A DNA stretch of 64,000 nucleotides, from assembly GCF_028858725.1 (NCBI RefSeq), contig NC_084773.1, forward strand, positions 20,902,850 through 20,966,849. Direction: 5' to 3'. The stretch is from Colius striatus. Taxonomy: Eukaryota; Chordata; Aves; Coliiformes; Coliidae. Shown piece by piece: positions 36,301 through 45,641 of the stretch. A model generated the notes under the pieces. That model did no database searches. It saw only the letters and a list, made by a program, of their open reading frames with translations, and had not been told where the DNA came from. A program made the translations under genes and the position numbers. Each line of letters begins with the position of its first letter. The first letter of the stretch is position 1.

Positions 36301-37443
36301 GCCTGCAGCGGGTGACGGCGATGGGCAGGGTGGGAGCCCCAAACCTGCTGCCTGCCCGTGCTGTGTGCTCTGGGGGCCCTGCCACCACATCACAGGGGCT
36401 TTAGGGGGGTCCCCTGAATAAGACCAACTGAGGATGGAAAGCCAGGACACCTGGTGACAGCACTGTGGGGATGCTTCTGTGAGTTTTGTCAGGGGAGGCT
36501 GGGAAGCAGAGCGATGACTGCAGCGTAACATTGACTAATCTGCATTGATGGGTGTCACATCTCAACTAGCTGCCTAAAATCCTGGCTTGTTTCAAGCAGC
36601 AGCTGCTTTAAGCTCAGCACCAAGAGGAAGGGAAAAAAACACCCCAGGTGGATGAGATGCAGGTTCCTGAGAGCTCCCAGGAGGGAAGGGATGAGGGGGT
36701 TGGGTCAGACAGAGCGGTGAGGTTGCAGGGCAGGCCTGCAGCAGCTGCACACGCCGGCAGGCGCTGTGGGACCCAGGCTGAAACGAGCCCTGCCATCCCC
36801 CTGCTTCCTCAAGGAATCATTACACATGGTGCAGCCTAATGAGAACCTGCTCCGTTTTCTCATCCCCCTGCTCTGCTGCTCTTGCCTCAGAGCTCGTCTG
36901 TGTACAACCCATCCGGCACAGGGCTCACCTCTTACCTTCAGAAAGAGAAACGGGCGGAAATTGGTACTCTTGCTGTGTGTTATTATGCTTCTAATCCTCT
37001 AATTTGGTAATAAATCTGTAATGATGGCCTTGCAGGGTGAGGAGCAGAGGAGCCTGGAAAGGTGCTCCCCAGGGAGGAGACCAAGGACCTTCATCCTGAC
37101 TTCAACAGGAGATCAGCCATTCCCAGCAGTACCATCAGCCCCAAGGGATGTGACCACGTACCGACAATGCGAAGCCATTCTTGAAACAGAGGCAAACACA
37201 GATGGTTGGTGAGAAACTCCTGAAGGGAGAGGTCACGGGGGCAGCTCGGGGCAGGTGCTGCCGTTCTGGGGACCAGGGCAATGTGGGACACGGCTCTGAA
37301 TGCATCACCCTGCTTCAGCTCTTCTCAGCGTGGCAGAAGGAGGAAGCCAGTCTGAGGGGCTCCTGGCCCAGTGCTCACATAGGTAATAAGACCATGTTTG
37401 ACATGTAAAGGATATCAGGATGTTTAGCTGGCTGGCCCCTTCC
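33376..37443. other. Non-coding upstream DNA
   Basis: No exon, RNA gene or clear repeat is recognised. An E-box CACGTG lies just upstream within the preceding element, at 33413-33418 relative to its right edge, but CACGTG recurs through the window and is not informative alone. Open frames here are short and overlapping. Confidence 0.5.
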
Positions 37444-37551
37444 ACCAGCTGTAGCAGAGACATCCCTGGCCCCAGCCCGCTCCATAGGGCTCGTGTCTCA
37501 CCTCTCTCCATCACCCTCACACGGACCCTCTCCTGCACACCTCTCCTGCGC
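37444..37551 (+). repeat. Inverted repeat, left copy
   Basis: About 108 bp starting ACCAGCTGTAGCAGAGACAT is nearly the reverse complement of 38593-38700. By eye about nine bases in ten agree. It abuts the CR1 fragment that begins at about 37548, so it may be a further 5' part of that element or a separate short interspersed repeat. Confidence 0.7.
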
Positions 37552-37888
37552 TGCCCAGGTGGGCAAGAAGGCCAAGGGCGTCCTGGCTGGGATCAGCACT
37601 GGTGTGGCAGCAGGAGCAGGGCAGGGATTGTCCCCCTGTGCTGAGCACTGGTGAGGCTGCAGCTCGAGACTGGAGATTAGATAAAACTGTTTCCCTGAGA
37701 GGGTTGTCAGCCCCTGTGACAGGCTGCCCAGGGAGCTGGGGGAGTGCCTAGGACTGGAGGGAACCCAAAGCCGTGCAGCTGAGGTGCTGAGGACCAGGGG
37801 TCAGTGGTGGGCTTGGCAGGGTGAAGGAAGGGCTGGGACTCCAGGAGCTTAGAAGGGCTTTTCCAACCAAAATGATTCTGTGACTCTG
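37548..37888 (+). mobile_element. CR1 LINE fragment, 3' end
   Basis: The left part ('ggcaagaaggccaagggcgtcctggc...', 'gtccccctgtgctgagcactggtgaggctgcagctcgag') matches the end of the CR1 second open frame as I remember it. The right part shares 'cccagggagctgggggagtgcc' with the 3.9-kb copy, and it ends in AATGATTCTGTGACTCTGTG. A stretch of the typical 3' region is deleted between about 37676 and 37684. No intact open frame remains. Confidence 0.9.
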
Positions 37889-38592
37889 TGTCTATGCTGC
37901 ACTAGTGTGTGCACAGAAAGAGGAGAGAAAAAGGAAACCTTTTGGAGAAACTTGTCTATAAATAGCAATTTAGCTTGACAATCCCCATCCCTCCCCCCAA
38001 AAAAGTCAAGAGAAGACAACAGATGCCCCCCCCATTAGGGAGACTTTCTGCTCAGGAGGCTTGTCCAAGGCTGTCTCCTGCAGATGAGTGGTGGTCTGTC
38101 TCTTGTGCAGAGGAAGGGGCAGTAGGGGCCCTGCAGCACCTACATACAGCCTTCTGTGCTTGGGGCTTCTGCCCAGCCCCCTCCTCTAACAGGATTTAGA
38201 GGCAAAGCAGTGCAAACATGCAGCTCACTGAGTGTAACGTGTGGTGCTGAGCCACACCTTTAAAAAAACACAAACCAACAAACCAGGACTTCCAGATTAT
38301 TGGATTTGAAAGATCGCAGCAGCTAATTGTGTTCTGCCTGGCCTGGCTTCTCGGGCAGGAGGGCTGCCTGTGCATGGGGCCGGGGGCTGCTCAGGCAGCT
38401 GCTCGTTGCCACCCTCCTGCACACCATTAGAAGGCCAGTATCCTGGTGCCATGCCACCCTCTGGATTGCAGGGTGCTGGTTGCTGTCAGCAGCGCCGAGC
38501 CCTGAGTAAACCCCGTGGAAAGGCGACTGGAGGAGATCTGGCTTTGGTTAGAAATGGGCTGTGCTCCCAGTAACGCTGCAAACTCAGTCCCA

Positions 38593-38700
38593 GGGCAGGA
38601 GAGGTGTGCAGGAGAGGCTCCTTGTGAGGGTGACGGGGAGAGGTGAGACACGAGCCCCACAGAGCAGGCTGGGGTCAGGGATGTCTCTGCTACAGCTGGC
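38593..38700 (-). repeat. Inverted repeat, right copy
   Basis: This is the reverse-complement partner of 37444-37551, about 1.04 kb away. It is not followed by a recognisable CR1 3' end, unlike the left copy. Shared features include the TCTCCTGCACACCTCTCCTG segment when read on the minus strand. Confidence 0.7.
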
Positions 38701-39513
38701 ACAGAGCTCCCGGGGAAAGCTCCGAGCCCTGGGAAGCCAGGGACTAGAAATGCAGAGCAGGGCAAGATGAAAATGAGACAAAGTCATCACTTCCCAAAAC
38801 CTTCACAGTGAAGGAAACACCTCCCACTGTCTGGAGGATCCATGGGAATATTATAATATTTGTTCCAAAAGCATGACTGGGTGGATACAGAATCACTGAC
38901 GCAGGCACCAGCAGCTAATTGAATTCAGACGTCGAAGCCCTGGACACCATATGGCCTCAATAAAACGTGGGTCCGGAGCTGTTTCTCAGCAGATGGTTAT
39001 TCATTTTCATCATCTTAAATCAAAAGATCATTTTTGTATCTGGAGATCAAAGGCCCTTCGTGTCTCCTCGGCCGAGGTTTATCAAACAAACCTCTGTCCC
39101 CTGTTCTGGCGCTTACGTGTGAGGCAGACGGGGGTTTTCCCCCGAACCCTCTGCAGAGGCTCTGGGCGGCCACATCTGGGCAGCAGCTGCAGATGCAGCT
39201 CCCCAGGCCTCAGACTTCATCCTAGGGACGTGCAGCTTCCAAACCCAGAAGGGAGAGTTGTAATGAGCTCGTGTGGCCATTGGTGCTTCCCCAGATGACC
39301 GGGATACGGCCCGTGCAGATACCTCGTGAGGGAATGGTTCCTTTTTTCCTTAGGAAAAGACAAAAAGAAAGTGCTGTGAGCACGGTCTGAGCTCAGGGAT
39401 CCCACGCTTGGCCCCTCGGGGATGTGGCACCCCCAGGGAGGGTGAGCCCGTGGGGTGGGGGGTGAGTCTCAGCCCCCTCTCCAGCATGTGCCAGCAGTGG
39501 GTGAGTGCAGGGC

Positions 39514-39534
39514 AGGAGGAGGAGGAGGAGGAGG
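39514..39534 (+). repeat. AGG trinucleotide microsatellite
   Basis: Seven tandem AGG units with no interruption. Confidence 0.85.
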
Positions 39535-42500
39535 TGAGATGCACTGACATGGAAAGTACTTCCACACCCACCACGAAACCTCTAGGACAGATGTGATCCT
39601 CGCCACCTGAGAATGAAAGGTGTGTGGTTGCTCCGTAGGTACAGGCTGCAACAAACCCAGTGCTGTTAATGGAGCTGGTTTGCAGCAGCTGCACAGTTCT
39701 CATGGTGTGAGGGTGGAACCCAGCCTCCTCTCCTGCCAAGCCCCCCTGCTCTTTGCGTTTCAGACACCGATGCAGGTGGTTAATATTTGTGCCACCATCA
39801 GCAGGCACCTCTGAGAGGATAAGGAGCCCTCCACTGCCCCTGCCCGGGCTCTGCCTGCCGGCCCCTCCGCCTGGGCTGCAGCGTGGAAACGCTCCTCCCC
39901 AGCAGACAGCAGAGTCCCACCTCGGTTCCCATTCACCTGGAGATGAAAGTGCTCGTGCTGCCAGTGTAGGCGGGGAAAGACTATTTAAAAACCTCATTAG
40001 AGAAAGTATTTGGGGAACACAGCAACACCCTCAGTTGTGGTTTGCTCCAGGACTTCTCGGCCAGATCACTTCTGATACAGAGGGAAGGGCACTGTGAGAG
40101 ACATTCCTGTCAGCCGGTCCTTCTCGTGGGATGCCTTGGGTGTGCTTTGCCTTTTTCCCTGCCCGGGTGGGCTGCATTTGCTGCGTGACCGTGGGCACGT
40201 TCCCCCCCGCCCTGGGCGCGCTGCAGCGTGGCACCGGGGCTGCGGCGCGGAGCCGGCCCGTTCCGAGCCGGAGGGACGGCGTCAGCAGAACTGTGTGTGT
40301 AATCTCGATTAGGCACAAATCCACTGTGAATATTTCCCACCCCGTTTAATTCCTGTGTGTGCTTATTTCAGCTGAGTTTGCAGCAGGAGCGATGCCCGAG
40401 CCACATCTGGCTCGTGATGCGCAAGGGATCAGCCCGGCAGTTTGGGAGGAGGTGGATCTGGATGCAGAAGTTTGGCTTCTTGTTTAGAAAATGACTGGTT
40501 ACATTCTCCCACGGCAGCTCCAGGCTACCCCAGGGCTTAATGATACTCACGTCCAAGTGTTTTTTTAAGCCTGCATGACTAGGAAACCACCTCCTGCGTA
40601 TGCATTGCCTGGCCGGTTACGAAGGAGCCCGTGCACCTGCATTTCCCCTACTGCCCGTGTTTTCTTTGCCTCCCATTTATTCATAAGGGGTTGGACGTTG
40701 TTAACTCCCAGGGAGTCAGAGTGCCAGCTCTCCCTTTTCCTCCCCCAACACCATCAGCCATCTGCACGCCTCCAGCAGAGAACTGCTCCAGAACTGCAGC
40801 CCCCGGGAGCAGCCGCTCGATGCCCCTCGCGGACACGGGCCCGGCTGGCCCCGGCGGGGCTGAGCCCATCACACGTGGCACAGGGGCTGCTCCTCCCTGA
40901 GCTGCAGCCTGGGGATGTGGCCCCTGCAGAACTTCAGCTGCCTTCCCCATGGCAGCACTCCAGCCTCCTGCCAGCTTCTGCCCTGCCAGCTTCCCCGCTG
41001 CGCCCTCGCTGCTGCCACCAGCCCTGACAAACAGCCTGTGCTCAGCTTCTGCTGCTGTTAATGACATTTCCCGTTTGAACCCAGGCCCCCGAGACGATCA
41101 GCAGGTGCCTTATGTGCACACTGCACAGAGCTGGTCCAGCAGGCTCAGCTTCAGAGCTCCAGGTTTAACTCATCTGTGTCCTGACACGAACTGCACGAGG
41201 ATCCTTCAGAGAGCCCACATCTCTTCCTCTGCCTCTGCAGGCTTTATTCTATTGTTATTTTTAAGGGGGGTGTAATTTTTAATCCAATTAGCAAGTTCAG
41301 AACACTGCCATGTTAACATTTGACTCGGATGTGATGTAGTTCAGCCCCACAGCTGCTGTTACCTGCATCCCCCAGAGAGAACCAAACCTCTCAGACTGTG
41401 AGCGCTGGTGGCCCTGCCTCTGCTGGGGTATGTAAGTGCCAGATAATGCTGTCAGTAAAAGCTGTGGTGTTCTCCAAGAGGCAGATCTAAAGGCACCCTA
41501 CTTTCTTTGCTTTGCATACTTGCAGAGCACCATCCTTTCTGCTTTTCAAATATGAAAGCCAAGGCAGAGAGACATCTGATGAAGCTTCATCGCTGACTCA
41601 CTGTTTGATGTTAGGCAGAAGGAGGAATGTGATCACATACCATTGTGCAAAGCATCCACCAGACGACTCTGTCACTCGGGAGCAGCAGCAGCAGCTCTGT
41701 CTGGGAGCAGGAGTGGCTGTCCTGCCCACAGCCGCCTCCCCAGATGGGACGGGGGACCCCTGGCCCTCCCCTGCCCCGGCTGAGGTGCGCAGAGACCGCA
41801 GGGCCGGGAGCAGCAGCGGGGACAGCCCAGGGGTGTGCACGGGTGTGCTCGCCCCGAGTCCTTTCTCACGCGATGGTGCAACCAGCCAGGGGGGAACAGG
41901 TTAAACAGCGTGAGCTGCGTGGCTGCCCGGCCTTGGCTGGCGGTGCGAGGCAGGGCAGGATGTCACCCGCCTGGGTTATTAAGCCCAGTATCAAAGTGGG
42001 CTCAAGTCTCTTATTAGGAATTGTAACGTCCACAAATTTTGCCACTTCCAAATAGTTTCCACCTACATATTCCTCCCACTGCCACGCTGGGTGCTGGCAC
42101 ACGTCCCTGCTCCAAGAGGGGAACAGCTCTCATTTGAATAGTCCTGGGGCGAGTTTCGCCCGGCAGTGCCAGCGCAGCCGCTCTCACGTGCCTGCAGAGA
42201 CCTGGGCAGCGCCTGCAGCAGGGCCCCTTGCTCGCCCAGGGCTCCACGGCAACAGCAGCTCTCCCTGGGCTTCCCCCCGGGTCTATCCACACGGGTCTGT
42301 GGCAGCCTGGGCGCTGGGATTAAGCAGCGATGGGGCCGCAGTGGCCACGCTCAGTCTGGACTCATCCCGAGGCGCGGACGGTTCCTCCTCTGGCGGCAGC
42401 GAGCGGGGACAGCTGTGCTGCTGAGACAGTGACTCACTCATGCAGCTGAAACCACCAGAGCTCACGCTGAATTCAAGCTTTTGCCACTACCTGCAGGCTA

Positions 42501-43509
42501 GGAGAGGCAGGGCCCAAAGTGCTCCTCAGAGCCCGTGGGTTGCGTCGCACCGTGCCTCTGTGGGGACTCTGCCTTCAGCCGATGGGCACGTGGGCGCCTG
42601 CGACGCCGCGGGTGGGAAATGAAACGTGTGTGTCCCGGGAGCTGCCAGTGCCCAGCGCTGCCGGCTCCAGGCCTCCTCTGCTGCACAAGGTGCTGCAGCA
42701 CTGCAGAGCCCGGGCTGCAGCCCAGCGCCTGGGCTGGGTGCAGGTCCCGTCCCACGGCCCGAGCCTGCCGCGTTCATGGTGCGCGGGCACCGCGCTGCCC
42801 TGCGCTCTCGCTGACACCCTGGCTCCCACGGAAACTCTTCCTTCTGCAAGGAGGAATGGGTATGGACTCTGGAGGCCTCGAGGCTGCTGTGAGATGCCGA
42901 GGGCTGAGTGGTGCAGCCTCCGCGCCGGGCCCAGACGTGGCTGTTCCTTCACCTCCGGTGCCAGTAACCTGAAACGAGATTGCTGGAAATGAGAGAGAGG
43001 GAGAGTCAGCGATTTGATTACAGGCCACAGGCACATGCCTGGCCTTCATGGATATATTAAGTAAGAGACATTTTAAAACAAAACCACCCTCAGTAACCTT
43101 ATCGTAAGCTTGAATCCACAACCCATCTGTTAACTCCCAGCGCTGCCCACATAGGCTCTGATCAGACATCGGTGCCAGGGATCTTTGCAACATTTCCCTC
43201 CCAAATCACCGTGGAAGGGGACAGTCCTGGGGAGGGGGCAGGTCCTGGGGCTCAGCCGCCCATCCCACCTTCCAACCCACCCCAAACCCTCCCCTCGTAC
43301 TGTGTCTGTAAGCAGCTGCAGTCCCGCCGGCAGGAGCTGCCGTGGCCCTGCTGGAACGGGAGCTCGGCAGAGCCGCTGCTCGCCCCGTGCCTTCAGCAAA
43401 CGAAGCCTTTTGAAGCCTTTTGCTCCCACCTGACTCGTGCGTTGTGGAGGGACCCTCTGCACAGAAATCATTCAGCAAACAAAATCGAGAAGGCAAATTG
43501 ATGATTGCA

Positions 43510-43740
43510 TCAGCCCTAGCTTATGAAAACTGATCTCCAGGAAAATGTAACTCAACTCTCCGGCAATCTAACTTGATGCCCAAGAATGCAAGAACTCCAT
43601 TTGCATCCTCTTTTTAGGGAGACTCCTAAATCCTTGGCAGTGTCCCTTAAGGTCATGAGTAAATCCCGATATAGAGAATTCTTTGGCAAGCACGAGAACA
43701 GTAAAAGGGCTAAATAATTGGGGATTACCTCTGACCCCGA
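43510..43740. promoter_or_regulatory. Candidate conserved element upstream of BHLHE40
   Basis: A lower-GC block with few repeats, between two CpG-richer segments and about 1.8 kb from the gene's promoter. It includes CTCCATTTGCATCC near 43592 and GGGCTAAATAATTGGGGATTA near 43707. The regulatory role is inferred from position and composition only. Confidence 0.22.
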
Positions 43741-45100
43741 TCTGCAGCTCACCACCCGCTGCAGGAATGTACCGAATATCTGAGGGAGCATGCAGGAGTC
43801 AGACAACTCACGGGCACGGAACTGTCCACGTACACTCGGAGCCTGAGCTTCAAATGCAGAGCGAGTTGGCCCCAAACCTCATGTTTCATTAGCAATCAGC
43901 TGTGGCAAGCTCTAATTAGTTCTGTTGCCTTGGACAGAGGGACGGTGATGGGATGGATTAAAAACTGTATGGTTTGGGGTTTTGTTGCACCCTTTGTCTG
44001 GAAAATAACAGCTTGGGTCGTTCAGGCAGAGAGGAGGAACCACCTGATTCAGTACCCACTGTCTGTGCTGGTTACTTGCCCCTGAGCTGCGGGAAGGGAC
44101 AAACGCATCGCTTCCACTTTCTGTGATGGTCATGTCATTGCTGAACTTGCTCAGGGCCCAGTGCGTGCTCTGAGACGCCCCCAGCCCGAGCTGTGGTCCT
44201 GCCCCGTGACAGCCAGCGCCGTGTGAGTGCCGTGGCGGGCGCTGGGCTGGCTCTGCAGCCTCGCAGCCGCCCCTGCGCTCGCTGGGCAGATGAGGGCTGC
44301 ACACGCCGGGTTTGCAGCTCGGGCACTGCACCGCGAGCATCCCGTACAGAGCGGGAGAGCCTGCGCCCCTGGTTCGGAGGAGCTCCGTGGCACTGACGTG
44401 CTGCTGCCTCGTTTATGCTGGAGGTGCAGCCGGGATCTCCTTAAGAGGGGTTTGTTTTTTATGGCCCTCGCGTTTACGGTTACAGCAGGTTTCTGTGAGG
44501 CTCTGACTCCCCGCAGGATTCCTCCTGGTAACGACACGCGCCTTGGGCTGCCCGGGAGCCGTAAAAGGCCCATCTCCATCGCCCGTGTCACATCTCTGTG
44601 CTCTCACGTAATGCCTCCTGACCTCAGATTCCTCCCGGCGCGGGGCGGACCGGGGCTCTCGCAGGCGATAGCAGAGGCTCTGGGCTGGAGCTCTGCTATT
44701 GCCTTATCTCTGCTATTGCCTTTCATCTGACGAGCTTGCCTCTACTTGTTCAGCACTCAGCACGGAAAATGACTGTACCCTCCTTCAGCCGGGGTTTGCT
44801 CTGGCAGGCTCGCACCATCACCCCCACCATGCTGCTCAGCCTTTTGCAGCCGCTGCGGCCAGCACCCGCAGATGCGAGCGCATGAACCTCTCAGCCACAC
44901 CGCCGTTCACCTGCGGCCGCTTTCCAGCTGACTGTCGCTGATTTTTTATCCCGTGTTTCCCAAGTTGTGAGGCTGCAGCCTGCACTCGGCTCTGTGTTTA
45001 CGCCTCTGTTTTGGCAGGGGGGCGGGGGGGAAGCCTATCAGCGTAGGGAGGTCGGTCGGAACGAGCGTCTGGGCTCGGCTCGGCCCGTCCCGCACCCGGG

Positions 45101-45148
45101 GCACGGATCGTGGCACGGATCGGGGCTCGGATCGGGGCTCGGATCGGG
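45101..45148 (+). repeat. Four tandem 12-bp units upstream of the promoter
   Basis: Four copies of a 12-bp unit, GCACGGATCGTG-like then GCTCGGATCGGG, lie head to tail, followed by a partial fifth (GCACGG). They lie about 350-400 bp before the likely transcription start. Each unit holds a GGATCG core. The repeat may be a simple duplication or a small array of factor sites. Confidence 0.8.
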
Positions 45149-45262
45149 GCACGGCTCCACAGCTGAAGCTGCGCCCACTCCCCTCGCTCCAGCCGCCCGG
45201 CGCCGCCTCCCCGAGAGCGGCCCCTCGGGCCAGCGAGCCGCTGGGGGGATCCCGGCGGGACA

Positions 45263-45500
45263 CACGTGCGGGCGGTGCCGGGCGGGTATCTCGGGGCAGC
45301 GCCGGCGCCGCCTCCCGCCGCCCCCTCCCGCGGCACGTTGCGCGGCGGCGGCGCTGCCGACACGTGAGGCTCATGTGACGGGGCGGGGGGGCGGCGCGGC
45401 CGCCAGACGTGCCGGCAGTCACAGGGTCCCGCACGTCGCTCCCGTCCACCCACTCGCCCGCATTTAACCCGGGCCGCCGCCGCCCGCCGCTCCTCAGCCG
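45263..45500 (+). promoter_or_regulatory. BHLHE40 core and proximal promoter
   Basis: CACGTG E-boxes lie at 45263-45268 and 45361-45366, a CACGTT E'-box at 45334-45339, and TCATGTGAC at 45371-45379. ACGTG hypoxia-type cores lie at 45407-45411 (+) and 45432-45436 (-). A GC box follows at about 45380-45392. ATTTAA at 45462-45467 is TATA-like, and CTCAGC with A at 45496 would be a fitting initiator about 34 bases on. The family is known to be induced by CLOCK:BMAL1 through E-boxes and by HIF, and to repress itself. The start site is inferred. Confidence 0.65.
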
Positions 45501-45561
45501 GCGCGGGATGCGCAGCCCGCCCTGAGCCTCGGCAGCCGCTCCGCTCCGCTCCGCCGCCGGC
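45496..45561 (+). other. Probable BHLHE40 5' UTR
   Basis: This is the region between the inferred start at 45496 and the ATG at 45562. It contains an upstream ATG at 45508 opening a five-codon frame (Met-Arg-Ser-Pro-Pro, stop at 45523-45525). Transcription may begin further upstream, since CpG-island promoters often use several starts. Confidence 0.4.
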
Positions 45562-45641
45562 ATGGAGCGGGTCCCCGGCGCGCAGCCCCCGCCCGCCTGC
45601 CTGGGCAAACTGCCCGCCCTGGACAGCGGCGACCTGCCGGG
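45562..45641 (+). CDS. BHLHE40: BHLHE40 coding exon 1
   Basis: Encodes residues 1-26 and two bases of codon 27. The donor is GGG|GTAAGC with GT at 45642. Intron 1 is only 90 bp (45642-45731). Confidence 0.93.

Larger units (their letters stand above)
37889..45019. other. Non-coding DNA proximal to BHLHE40
   Basis: No known exon is recognised. It holds the right inverted-repeat copy (38593-38700), an AGG triplet repeat (39514-39534), a small CpG cluster at about 40195-40290 and rising CpG density from about 42 kb toward the gene. A low-GC patch at 43510-43740 resembles a conserved element. Many overlapping frames at 42.1-43.2 kb are GC-driven. Confidence 0.5.
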
